From Demequina capsici (GTDB taxonomy: Bacteria > Actinomycetota > Actinomycetes > Actinomycetales > Demequinaceae), in contig NZ_CP134880.1 in the NCBI RefSeq assembly GCF_032102965.1, positions 558,001 to 622,000 of the forward strand: 64,000 bases of DNA, written 5' to 3'. Positions within the stretch are counted from its first letter, which is position 1. The number at the start of each line of letters is the position of its first letter. The position numbers and the translations under genes are program-made. Shown piece after piece: positions 35,371-43,384 of this stretch. A model generated the notes under the pieces. That model ran no database searches and was not told where the DNA came from. It was given only the letters and a program-made list of their open reading frames with translations.

Positions 35371-35470
35371 GCGCTCCGCGCGCCCTCCCGCCACGCCGAG
35401 TCTCACGACGAACCGCGCCTCGCTGACCTTCCTGGCAGACGTTCGTGATGCTCGGAGCGGACGGCGCGTC

Positions 35471-35544
35471 GCCCCCGTAGCCCAACTGGCAGAGGCAGCC
35501 GACTTAAAATCGGCGCAGTGCGGGTTCGAATCCCGCCGGGGGCA
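35471..35544 (+). tRNA. tRNA with anticodon UAA (tRNA-Leu), short variable arm
   Basis: The 74-base cloverleaf has a perfect acceptor stem GCCCCCG/CGGGGGC, anticodon stem GCCGA/TCGGC and loop CTTAAAA, giving UAA. The variable region has five bases (GCAGT), the T arm is GCGGG/CCCGC, and A73 follows. CCA is not encoded. The anticodon calls leucine, yet bacterial tRNA-Leu normally has a long variable arm. Confidence 0.88.
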
Positions 35545-35589
35545 CGGTGCGTGGAACCGAGCGCGCGCCGCGCGCCCGGCGCAAGAGAA

Positions 35590-35635
35590 GGCCCCCTGAC
35601 GATCCGCTGGTTGCAGGGCGGTGCGTCAAGGGGCC
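35590..35635. terminator. Hairpin downstream of tRNA-Leu
   Basis: GGCCCCCTGACG (35590-35601) pairs with CGTCAAGGGGCC (35624-35635), with one mismatch. The 321-base gap 35371-35691 contains the tRNA and two such hairpins, and no other gene is visible. Confidence 0.6.
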
Positions 35636-35639
35636 GGGA

Positions 35640-35677
35640 CGGCGTTCCCGACCGGACAGCGTGGGCCGGGAACGCCG
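35640..35677. terminator. Bidirectional terminator at the end of ptsI
   Basis: CGGCGTTCCCG (35640-35650) and CGGGAACGCCG (35667-35677) form a perfect 11-bp stem 15 bases past the ptsI stop. Confidence 0.7.
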
Positions 35678-35691
35678 AGCTTGGGGGCGCT

Positions 35692-37383
35692 CTACAGGAT
35701 CTCCGTGAGAGCGGTGCTGGCGGCGGCGCGGACCGCGTCATGGGCGTCGGTGGCGCTGCGAGCGGACCGGGCCACCGAGGCGAGCTCTCGGCACTCGTCG
35801 AGCGTGTGCAGCGACAGGGCGAGACGGACGGCGGGAACCTTGGACGGTGCCATCGACAGGCTCGTGACGCCGAGCCCGACCAGGACCAGCGCCAGCAGGG
35901 GATCGCCCGCGGACTCGCCGCAGACTCCCACGGGCTTGCCGTTGGCGGCGCCTCCGGTGCACGCAGCGGCGACCACGTCGATCACGGCTGGCTGCCACGG
36001 GTCGAGCAGGTCGGACAGCTCGCCGGCCATGCGGTCGGTCGCCATCGTGTACTGGGCCAGGTCGTTCGTGCCGATGGAGGCGAAGTCGACGTCTGCGAGC
36101 ACATGCTCGGATCGCAGCGCGGCGGCGGGCACCTCGATCATGACACCTGCCTTCTTGAGACCGGCAGCGCGCACGCGTGCCGCGAACCATGCGGCCTCGT
36201 CGGCCGTGGAGACCATCGGCGCCATGACACGTGCGTCGGCGCCGGTCGCCTCCGCCGCCGCGGCGAGCGCCTTGAGCTGCGTGTCGAGCAGCTCCGGAAG
36301 AGCCTCCGACAGGCGGAGTCCCCGGCGTCCCAGCGCAGGGTTCTCCTCCTCGCCCAGGTCGGCGAAGGCGAGCGGCTTGTCGGCGCCGGCGTCGAGGGTG
36401 CGGACCACCACACGTCGGCCCTCGAACGGAGCGAAGACCTTGGTGTAGATCTCCGTCTGCTCCTCGAGCGTGGGAGCGGTGGTCGCGGACAGGAACACGA
36501 ACTCGGTGCGGAACAGCCCGACGCCCTCGAGGTCCTGCGGCCCCGCCTCCTCCGCGTCCTGCACGCCTCCGATGTTGGCCAGTAGCGGCACCATGTGGCC
36601 GTCGGCGGTGGCGCCGGGACCGCTGGAGGCGGCCAGCGCGGCCGCGCGCTTCTCACGACGCAGGCGCTGCTGCTCGAGCAGCTCGGGGTCGGGATCGATC
36701 GCGACCTCGCCCGCATCGCCGTCGACGGCCACCAGCGTCCCGGCGGGGATGTCCGTGGCGCCGGGCAGCTGGACCACTGCGGGGATGCCGCGCTGCGCGG
36801 CGAGGATGGCGGTGTGGCTGGTGCGGCCGCCTGCCTGGGTGACGATGGCGATGGCGAGCTCGCGATCAAGCGTCGCGGTGTCCGCGGGTGCCAGATCGAG
36901 CGCCACGATCACGCTGGGCTCGGTGAGCGGCGGAACGCCGGGCGCGGGGAGGCCCAGCGCCGCGGCGACCGCACGACCTCCGACGTCGCGGAGATCGGCC
37001 ACCCGTTCGGCGAAGTACCCGCCGAGCGCCTCGAACTGCGCCGCGTACTCCTCGACAGCCGCGGCGATCGCCGTGGCGGGCCCGTCGCCTACCTTCAGGC
37101 GGTTGGCGGCGGCCTGATGCAGGCCCACATCGCGGGCCATCATGGCCGTGGCGCTGAGGATCGGGGCGGCGTGCTCGTCGGCGGACGCCGCCCGCGACTC
37201 GAGCTCGACGGCGACCGCCTCGAACGACTCCAGGATGTGCTGGTAGGCGCCGTCGACGTCGGCCGGTGCCGGCTCGTCCTTGGGAGGGCTGACGGGCGGT
37301 GCGACCTGCACCACGCGTCCCGATGCGCTTCCGCCGCTGACGCCGATGCCGGTGCGGGTCTCGTGCTCGGTCACCGCGGTCAC
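35692..37383 (-). CDS. ptsI: Phosphoenolpyruvate-protein phosphotransferase (PTS enzyme I)
   Basis: Enzyme I takes phosphate from PEP and passes it to HPr. The 563-residue protein has the phospho-His in GGRTSHTAILAAQRGIPAVV (about residue 195). The PEP-binding barrel has GLFRTEF, MIEVPAAAL, IGTNDLAQYTMA, and the C-terminal catalytic Cys in GVCGESAGDP. It is slightly longer at the N-terminus than usual. The GTG start overlaps the ptsH stop (GTGA). Last gene of the fructose PTS operon. Confidence 0.96.
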   Translation of the reverse strand: MTAVTEHETRTGIGVSGGSASGRVVQVAPPVSPPKDEPAPADVDGAYQHILESFEAVAVELESRAASADEHAAPILSATAMMARDVGLHQAAANRLKVGDGPATAIAAAVEEYAAQFEALGGYFAERVADLRDVGGRAVAAALGLPAPGVPPLTEPSVIVALDLAPADTATLDRELAIAIVTQAGGRTSHTAILAAQRGIPAVVQLPGATDIPAGTLVAVDGDAGEVAIDPDPELLEQQRLRREKRAAALAASSGPGATADGHMVPLLANIGGVQDAEEAGPQDLEGVGLFRTEFVFLSATTAPTLEEQTEIYTKVFAPFEGRRVVVRTLDAGADKPLAFADLGEEENPALGRRGLRLSEALPELLDTQLKALAAAAEATGADARVMAPMVSTADEAAWFAARVRAAGLKKAGVMIEVPAAALRSEHVLADVDFASIGTNDLAQYTMATDRMAGELSDLLDPWQPAVIDVVAAACTGGAANGKPVGVCGESAGDPLLALVLVGLGVTSLSMAPSKVPAVRLALSLHTLDECRELASVARSARSATDAHDAVRAAASTALTEIL

Positions 37384-37649
37384 TCCGAGTCCAGGTCGCG
37401 CTCGAGAAGCGCGACGAGGTCTGCGAGCACGGCGTCCGCTCCGTCGCCCTCGACCGACAGCTCGACCTCCTCGGCGTGCTTGGCGCCGAGCGCCATCACA
37501 CCGAGGATGCTTCGTGCGTCCATGTGCGCTCCGCCCGGGCGTCCGATGGTCACGGCGAGTCCGGACTCCTGGACGGCGGTGACGAAGAGCTGCGCGGGGC
37601 GGGCGTGGTGCCCGACGGACGAGCCGATCGCTACGGTGCGAGCAGGCAT
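37380..37649 (-). CDS. ptsH: Phosphocarrier protein HPr
   Basis: HPr is the 89-residue phosphate relay between enzyme I and sugar-specific enzyme II. The active site is GHHARPAQLF with the phospho-His at about residue 15. The helix around Ser46 reads ARSILGVMALG, so the regulatory Ser is present although HPr kinase is usually missing in actinobacteria. AGAAGGAG precedes the ATG. Located between fruA and ptsI. Confidence 0.96.
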   Translation of the reverse strand: MPARTVAIGSSVGHHARPAQLFVTAVQESGLAVTIGRPGGAHMDARSILGVMALGAKHAEEVELSVEGDGADAVLADLVALLERDLDSE

Positions 37650-37672
37650 GGTGTTCTCCTTCTGGGGTGGTT

Positions 37673-39718
37673 TCAGATGGTCGCCGCAGCGTCGACGACG
37701 GCGAGGCTGCGATCGGTGGACTTGAGCAGGATGACGAGCAGCGCGGTCACGACCACGCCGGCGGCGAGCGCGACGAGGAACATCCCGAAGTTGCCGATCA
37801 GCGGCAGCACCCAGATGCCTCCGTGCGGGGCCCGGAGCGTGGCGCCGAAGAGCATCACCAGGCCGCCGGTGAGGGCGGAGCCGACGAGCGACGACGCCAT
37901 GACGCGGATCGGGTCGGCGGCGGCGAACGGTATCGCGCCTTCGGAGATGAACGAGGCGCCGAGCAGCCAGGCTGCCTTGCCGTTCTCACGCTCGGGCGCG
38001 GAGAACAGCTTGGGGCGCAGCACGGTGGCGAGCGCCATCGCGAGCGGGGCGACCATGCCTGCGGCCATGACTGCCGCCATGATCTTCAGCTGTGGAGCAT
38101 CGGCCGCGGTGCCTGCGGCCGACAGTCCCGCGGTGGCGAAGAAGTAGGCGACCTTGTTGACCGGTCCTCCGAGGTCGAAGCCCATCATCGCGCCGAGCAC
38201 GAGGCCCAGCGTGAAGGCGGAGCCGCCCGACAGCGTGGTCAGCCAGTTGTTGAGGCTCTCGGTGAGCGAGGCGATCGGTCCGCCGAGCAGCGTGATGAAG
38301 AGCCCCGCGGTGACCAGGGTCGACAGCAGGGGGATCACGACGACCGGCATGACGCCGCGGACCCCTGCGTGGACCTTCCACGAGGCGATCCACCTGGCGA
38401 TGAAGCCAGCGAGCAGGCCGGTGACGATGCCGCCGAGGAACCCTGCGCCCATGGTGTTCGCGATCGCGCCGCCGACGATGCCGGGCACCAGGCCGGGGCG
38501 GTCGGCGATCGCGAACGCGATGAAGCCGGACAGGATCGGTACGAGGAACCCGAATGCCGCGCCTCCGATGATGAACAGCAGCGCTGCCCACGCGGTGAGC
38601 GACGTGGCGTCGAATCCGCTGCTGATGTCGTAGGCATCGCCTGACGTCAGGTTGTACTTGGTGATCTCGATCGGCCCGTTGTCGCCGAGCGAGATCTGGG
38701 ACAGCATGAACGCCAGCGCGATCAGGATTCCACCCGCGGCGACGAACGGGATCATGTAGCTCACGCCCGTCATCAGCCACTGGCGCAGCCTGGTGCCCCA
38801 GTGGGCGTCCGCCTCGACCTTGGACGTGAGCCCGCCCGCGGACGCAGCATGCGAGGCCGTGGAGGCGGCCTTCGACGGGTCCGCCTTCCATTCGGCGGCG
38901 AGCGCGATCGCCTGCTCCACCAGCAGCGGCCCGTCGGAGATCGCCTTCTTCACGCCGACGTCGACAGTGGGCTTGCCTGCGAAGCGGTCGCGCCCCTTGA
39001 CCTCCACGTCGTGGGCGAAGATCACGGCGTCGGCGGCGGCGATCAGCTCGGCGGGGATCGCCTTGGATCCGACGGACCCCTGGGTCTCGACGGTGATCGT
39101 GTGGCCCGCCTCGGCGGCCGCGCGTTCGAGCGCCTCGGCTGCCATGTAGGTGTGGGCGATGCCGGTGGGGCAGGAGGTGACGCCGACGAGCGTGAACGAC
39201 TCCTTCGCGGGCGTGGGGCTCGCGTCGGCGGCTGTGCCGGGAACGGCATCGGCGGGAGCGGCGGCCGGGACGACGTCGCCGATCTCCGCCTCGACGAGGG
39301 CCACGACGTCCTCCGGGGTGGCTGCGGCGGCCAGCCCTTCGGTGAACTCGGGCTTCATGAGCGCGCGCGCGAGGGCGGGCAGCACCTGCATGTGAGCGTC
39401 GCCACCGCCCTCGGGGGCTGCGATGAGGAAGACGAGCGTCGCGGGTCCGTCCGCGGCGCCCCAGTCGATCCCCTGGGCGGTGCGACCGAACACGAGGGAG
39501 GGCTCGGAGATGCCGGCGGACCGGGCGTGAGGGATCGCGATGCCGCCGGGCAGCCCGGTCGCCATCGTCGCCTCGCGCTTCGTGACGTCGGCCAGGAACG
39601 TGCTGAGGTCGGTGCAGCGGCCGGACTCGACCAGGCGCTCCGCGAGCGTGCGGGTGGCGGCGGCGCGATCAGGCGCGGCGAGGTCGAGCACCACCTGCGA
39701 GGTCGTGATGAGAGACAT
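37673..39718 (-). CDS. fruA: Fructose-specific PTS permease EIIABC
   Basis: This 681-residue three-domain transporter imports fructose and phosphorylates it to fructose-1-phosphate. EIIA (about 1-145) has the phospho-His in GIAIPHARSAG. EIIB (about 175-275) has the phospho-Cys in GVTSCPTGIAHTYMAAEAL. EIIC (about 320-680) is multi-pass, beginning LMTGVSYMIPFVAAGGILIA, with SEGAIPFA near the end. A 30-residue Ala/Pro linker joins A and B. AAAGGAA precedes the ATG. FruK downstream of import supports fructose as substrate. Confidence 0.95.
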   Translation of the reverse strand: MSLITTSQVVLDLAAPDRAAATRTLAERLVESGRCTDLSTFLADVTKREATMATGLPGGIAIPHARSAGISEPSLVFGRTAQGIDWGAADGPATLVFLIAAPEGGGDAHMQVLPALARALMKPEFTEGLAAAATPEDVVALVEAEIGDVVPAAAPADAVPGTAADASPTPAKESFTLVGVTSCPTGIAHTYMAAEALERAAAEAGHTITVETQGSVGSKAIPAELIAAADAVIFAHDVEVKGRDRFAGKPTVDVGVKKAISDGPLLVEQAIALAAEWKADPSKAASTASHAASAGGLTSKVEADAHWGTRLRQWLMTGVSYMIPFVAAGGILIALAFMLSQISLGDNGPIEITKYNLTSGDAYDISSGFDATSLTAWAALLFIIGGAAFGFLVPILSGFIAFAIADRPGLVPGIVGGAIANTMGAGFLGGIVTGLLAGFIARWIASWKVHAGVRGVMPVVVIPLLSTLVTAGLFITLLGGPIASLTESLNNWLTTLSGGSAFTLGLVLGAMMGFDLGGPVNKVAYFFATAGLSAAGTAADAPQLKIMAAVMAAGMVAPLAMALATVLRPKLFSAPERENGKAAWLLGASFISEGAIPFAAADPIRVMASSLVGSALTGGLVMLFGATLRAPHGGIWVLPLIGNFGMFLVALAAGVVVTALLVILLKSTDRSLAVVDAAATI

Positions 39719-39740
39719 GACTGGTTCCTTTCGGGGGAGG

Positions 39741-40688
39741 TCAGTGACCCAGTTCCATGCTGAGCGGCAGCTCGGAGGACAGCACGGGTGCCACCGTGCG
39801 TACGTCCGCCGGCGTGGGTACGGAGCTGCCGGGGAGCGCCACTGCGGCGGACCCCCAGGCGACTCCGCTGACGAGGGCCTCACCGATCGAGAGTCCGGAG
39901 GTGAGGCCGTGCAGCAGTCCGGCGAGCATGCAGTCGCCGGCGCCGACGGTGGACACGGGGGCCGACACGGACGCGTGGGCGTGTGCGGCCTCGTCGGCGG
40001 TGAACAGAGCGGCGCCGTCGGCGCCGAGGCTCACCGCGACGATCTCGATGCCTGAGGACACCAGCTCGCGCGCGGCGTCGCGGACGTCGCGCAGCGTGGG
40101 CAGCGCGTGGCCGACGAGCTCGGCGAGCTCCTCGTGGTTGGGCTTGATGAGGGTGGGTCGCGTCTCGACAGCGACGGCGAACGAGGCTCCGGAGGAGTCG
40201 ACGACGAAGCGCACGTCGCGTGCTCCCGCGCCTGCGCGGAGAGCCGCGTAGATGTCGGGGGTGGCTCCGGGCGGAAGGCTGCCGCACACTGCCAGCCAGT
40301 CGGCGCCTTCGGCGGCGTCGAGCGTGGTCTGGATCATCGCGGTGTTCTCCGACGCGCTGAGCGTGGGGCCGGGTTCGTTGAGCTTGGTGGTGGTGCCGTC
40401 GGGCTCCAGCACGGACACGTTCATGCGGGTGGAGCCGGCGAGCGTCACCGGGCGATGCGTCACGCCGGTGGTCGCGAGCAGGTCTGCGAGCAGGTGGCCC
40501 TGGTGTCCCCCGAGCGGCACGACCGCAAGCGTGGCGGCGCCGTTCGCCGCGAGAGCCCGGGAGACGTTCACCCCCTTGCCGCCCGCGTCGAGCCGCGACT
40601 CGGAGGCGCGGAGCACCTCTCCGCGCGCGAGCGAGCCGATCACCATCGCGTGGTCCACGCTGGGGTTCGGGGTGAGGGTGACGATCAT
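39741..40688 (-). CDS. fruK: 1-phosphofructokinase
   Basis: FruK phosphorylates fructose-1-phosphate to fructose-1,6-bisphosphate. The 315-residue PfkB-family protein begins IVTLTPNPSVD, has DAGGKGVNVSRAL (PfkB signature 1) and VSTVGAGDCMLAGLL (signature 2, with the catalytic Asp in GAGD). Its ATG overlaps the fruR stop by four bases, so regulator and kinase are coupled. Confidence 0.95.
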   Translation of the reverse strand: MIVTLTPNPSVDHAMVIGSLARGEVLRASESRLDAGGKGVNVSRALAANGAATLAVVPLGGHQGHLLADLLATTGVTHRPVTLAGSTRMNVSVLEPDGTTTKLNEPGPTLSASENTAMIQTTLDAAEGADWLAVCGSLPPGATPDIYAALRAGAGARDVRFVVDSSGASFAVAVETRPTLIKPNHEELAELVGHALPTLRDVRDAARELVSSGIEIVAVSLGADGAALFTADEAAHAHASVSAPVSTVGAGDCMLAGLLHGLTSGLSIGEALVSGVAWGSAAVALPGSSVPTPADVRTVAPVLSSELPLSMELGH

Positions 40689-41446
40689 GCGGTAACCACC
40701 TCGGGACCGGTGGCCCGCAACTCGGCGGCCACCTCATCGGGAAGCCCATCGTCGGTGACGATGAGGTCGACCTCGTCGAGCGAGGCGAAACGGTGCAGGT
40801 GGTCGTCCCCTGCCTTGGAGGAGTCGGTGGCGACGATGACGCGGCGGGCCGCCTTCACCATGCCCCGCTTGGCCTTCGCCTCCACCTGGTCGGGCGTGGT
40901 GAGGCCGCGAGCCACGGAGAGCCCGTTGGTGCCGATGACCGCGACGTCGACGACGACCCCGTCGAGCGCGTCCGTGGTCCAGGGGCCGACGGCGGCGCCC
41001 GTGACCCCCCTGACGCGTCCACCGGTCATGAGCAGCGTCACCCGAGGCATGTTCGCGAGCACGGCGGCGGCGGGGATCGAGTTCGTGATGATCGTGAGCT
41101 CCATGTCAGCGGGGAGCTGGGCGACGATCGCCTGGGTCGTGGAGCCGGCGTCCAGGAGCACGGTGGCGCCCTGCGGCAGCTCCGCGAGGACGCGGGCGGC
41201 GACGCGGCGCTTGACCTCGGCGTTGCGGGCGGCGCGCGTGGCCAGCGTGGGCTCGAGCTCGAGCCGTTCGACGGGGATGGCGCCGCCGTGCACTCGGCGC
41301 AGGGCACCCCGGCTCTCGAGTGCGGTGAGGTCGCGACGCACGGTCTCCGACGTCACGCCGAGCAGCTCTGCCAGCGAGGACACCTCGACTCTGCCCGCGG
41401 CACGGGCCTCGGCGAGGATGCGCTGCTGTCGCTCCGCTGCGTACAT
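40685..41446 (-). CDS. fruR: DeoR family regulator of the fructose operon
   Basis: This 253-residue repressor has an N-terminal helix-turn-helix (AERQQRILAEARAAGRVEVS, then SLAELLGVTSETVRRDL) and a C-terminal sugar-phosphate sensing domain (LLDAGSTTQAI, VDVAVIGTNGLS, ATDSSK). DeoR proteins in this setting respond to fructose-1-phosphate. First gene of fruR-fruK-fruA-ptsH-ptsI; it probably binds its own promoter region at 41450-41560. Confidence 0.9.
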   Translation of the reverse strand: MYAAERQQRILAEARAAGRVEVSSLAELLGVTSETVRRDLTALESRGALRRVHGGAIPVERLELEPTLATRAARNAEVKRRVAARVLAELPQGATVLLDAGSTTQAIVAQLPADMELTIITNSIPAAAVLANMPRVTLLMTGGRVRGVTGAAVGPWTTDALDGVVVDVAVIGTNGLSVARGLTTPDQVEAKAKRGMVKAARRVIVATDSSKAGDDHLHRFASLDEVDLIVTDDGLPDEVAAELRATGPEVVTA

Positions 41447-41495
41447 GGACGTCGTCGTCCCTCTCTGCTCGTGATGCGCTCTGACAGCGCAATCG

Positions 41496-41551
41496 AATCA
41501 CGATAACGGGCATAAAGCAACTCAAACACAGGTGAGAACATGTGGTTTATG
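41496..41551 (-). promoter_or_regulatory. Promoter/operator region of the fru operon
   Basis: This AT-richer stretch contains CATAAA (41511-41516) and TTTATG (41546-41551) as outer inverted arms and CTCA/TGAG as inner arms. TATCGT on the minus strand (about 41500-41506) is a possible -10. It is the likely FruR target; exact boxes are uncertain. Confidence 0.45.
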
Positions 41552-41662
41552 GACAGAATCGGCGAGAGTCGGGCATTCAGGCGCCGTCACCTGGCCCTCG
41601 GCGCTCGGCGGGCGGACGAGAATCCTTCTCAAGGACGACTGCGCCTCCGCAGGGCACCTGCC

Positions 41663-41668
41663 TAGACT
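41663..41668 (+). promoter_or_regulatory. Probable -10 box of the Bax1-like gene
   Basis: TAGACT predicts a leader of about 25 bases that carries GGAGG at 41689-41693. Confidence 0.5.
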
Positions 41669-41699
41669 CGACCCAAGCCGACTGAGCCGGAGGATCCCC

Positions 41700-42512
41700 G
41701 TGGCCAATCCCTTCTTCACCCAGTCCAAGGACTTCACCCCGGAGGCGCTCCAGCGTCAGGGTGAGGCCGACGCCCAGACGCTGCAGGCGACGTTCGACCT
41801 GCCGGCGGCACAGCCGGCCGAGATCGGTCGCATGTCCTACGAGGGCACCATTCTCAAGACCTTCGGTGCACTGATCCTGCTCGGGATCGCAGCCGCAGCG
41901 TCGTACATGGCGCCCGTGGAGAGCAGCTACCTCTACATGATGGGGGCCGCGCTCGCGGGCTTCGTCGTCGCGATGATCGCCTCCTTCCGCCGCAAGGGCT
42001 CTGCGGCGCTCACGCTGGTGTACGCGCTGCTCGAGGGAGTCTTCCTCGGTGCGTTCACGCACTGGATCGAGGTCGCGCTCGACGTCCCCGGAGCGGGTCT
42101 GCAGGCTCTTCTCGCCACCGGCGTCACCTTCGGCGTGACGCTTGCGCTCTATCGCTCGGGCAAGGTCCGCTACACCCCCAAGTTCCAGCGGTTCCTCATG
42201 ATCGGCATGGTCTCCTACCTGGTGTTCTCGCTGATCAACCTGGGAGTCATGCTCTTCTCAAGCAGCGGCAACGCCTGGGGCATGCTGACGGGAGTCACCG
42301 TCGCAGGCCTGCCGCTCGGAGTGATCATCGGCGTCGTCGCCGTCATCCTGGCCTGCATGTCGCTGATCGCCGACTTCGACTTCATCGAGCGCGGCGTCAA
42401 GGCAGGAGCCCCTGCGCACCTCGAATGGAAGGGCGCGTTCGGCCTCATCGTGACGCTCGTGTGGCTCTACACCGAGATCCTGCGCATCATCGCGATCTTC
42501 AACAACCGGTAG
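41700..42512 (+). CDS. Bax inhibitor-1 / YccA family membrane protein
   Basis: This 270-residue protein has seven predicted membrane helices from about residue 50 onward. Relatives modulate FtsH or conduct calcium. Family marks are the soluble lead FFTQSKDFTPEALQRQ, MSYEGTILKTFGAL before the first helix, and the C-terminal LIADFDFIERGVKAGAPAHLEWKGAFG (described by its acidic Asp-x-Asp pair; the motif spans residues about 220-246). The start is GTG with GGAGG six bases upstream. Two strong hairpins follow. Function in this organism is unknown. Confidence 0.88.
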   Translation: MANPFFTQSKDFTPEALQRQGEADAQTLQATFDLPAAQPAEIGRMSYEGTILKTFGALILLGIAAAASYMAPVESSYLYMMGAALAGFVVAMIASFRRKGSAALTLVYALLEGVFLGAFTHWIEVALDVPGAGLQALLATGVTFGVTLALYRSGKVRYTPKFQRFLMIGMVSYLVFSLINLGVMLFSSSGNAWGMLTGVTVAGLPLGVIIGVVAVILACMSLIADFDFIERGVKAGAPAHLEWKGAFGLIVTLVWLYTEILRIIAIFNNR

Positions 42513-42518
42513 CGAGCC

Positions 42519-42548
42519 GGGTCGCAGCGCTCGCGAGCACTGCGACCC
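42519..42548. terminator. First hairpin after the Bax1-like gene
   Basis: GGGTCGCAG (42519-42527) pairs with CTGCGACCC (42540-42548); the loop holds the palindrome GCTCGCGAGC. Confidence 0.65.
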
Positions 42549-42564
42549 TGTGCGCCTACGATGA

Positions 42565-42592
42565 GGGGCCCGTGACAGGTGTCACGGGCCCC
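42565..42592. terminator. Bidirectional terminator between Bax1-like gene and msrA
   Basis: GGGGCCCGTGAC and GTCACGGGCCCC form a perfect 12-bp stem around AGGT, 33 bases past the msrA stop. Confidence 0.75.
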
Positions 42593-42624
42593 TGGTCGTG
42601 CCCCGGGCGCGCCGGGCGACCTGC

Positions 42625-43269
42625 TCAGGCGAACGACACCTGGCAGAAGCCGTGGTTGCAGTAGCCGCCCGGGTTCTTGTGCAGGTAGCCCTGGTGGTAC
42701 TCCTCCGCGTAGTAGAACCGACCGTCGCCGGCCGTCGACGCGAGCTCGATCTGCGTGGAGATGGGGCCGTAGCCCTCGCCGTCCAGACGCGCCTGGTAGC
42801 GTGCCTTCGACGCGAGAGCGGCGTCCAGCTGCTCCTGGTCCGTGGCGAGGATCGCGGAGCGGTACTGGGTGCCGATGTCCCCGCCCTGGCGGTTGGGGGT
42901 CGTCGGGTCGTGGTTCTCCCAGAATGCCGCGAACAGCGCGTCAAGCGACACCTTCGCAGGGTCGTAGACCACCTGGACGGCCTCGAAGTGCCCCGTCATC
43001 GCCGTGCACGTCTCCTCGTAGCTGGGGTTCCTTGTCCAGCCCCCCATGTAGCCGACGGCGGTCGAGTAGACGCCGTCGAGCTGCCAGAAGATCCGCTCGG
43101 ACCCCCAGAAGCAGCCCATGCCCACGTAGAGCACCTTCATGCCGTCGGGCCACGGGCCCTGGATCGGCGTGCCGAGCACCACATGCAACGGCGACACCTC
43201 CATCGGGGTGTCGCGACCGGGCAGCGCCTGGTCGGCCGTGATCATCGTCGTCTTGGACAGTGCGAACAT
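42625..43269 (-). CDS. msrA: Peptide methionine sulfoxide reductase MsrA
   Basis: MsrA reduces methionine-S-sulfoxide in proteins. The 214-residue protein has the catalytic motif VGMGCFWGSERIFW at about residue 48, GYMGGWTRNPSYEE, FWENHDPTTPNRQGGDIGTQYR with the substrate-site residues (described by its ends), and the resolving Cys region NHGFCQVSFA at the C-terminus. Of two adjacent ATGs the second (43267-43269) has the better AAGGAG spacing. Divergent from the AI-2E family gene. Confidence 0.94.
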   Translation of the reverse strand: MFALSKTTMITADQALPGRDTPMEVSPLHVVLGTPIQGPWPDGMKVLYVGMGCFWGSERIFWQLDGVYSTAVGYMGGWTRNPSYEETCTAMTGHFEAVQVVYDPAKVSLDALFAAFWENHDPTTPNRQGGDIGTQYRSAILATDQEQLDAALASKARYQARLDGEGYGPISTQIELASTAGDGRFYYAEEYHQGYLHKNPGGYCNHGFCQVSFA

Positions 43270-43372
43270 CATGCTCCTTCCCGCAGGCGGAAACGCTGTG
43301 CGAGGGTCTTCTGTTCCGTCGCCGCGGGTGGCACGGCGTGCGAGTCGCGGCGGGCGTCGCACCCTGCGCGGT

Positions 43373-43378
43373 TAGGCT
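43373..43378 (+). promoter_or_regulatory. -10 box of a leaderless promoter (AI-2E family gene)
   Basis: TAGGCT is followed by six bases and the ATG at 43385. Confidence 0.5.
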
Positions 43379-43384
43379 CACAGT

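Noticed and set aside
42557..42562. Promoter TACGAT with a tiny leaderless frame between the two hairpins after the Bax1-like gene
   Set aside because: The following ATG frame ends after four codons inside the terminator stem.
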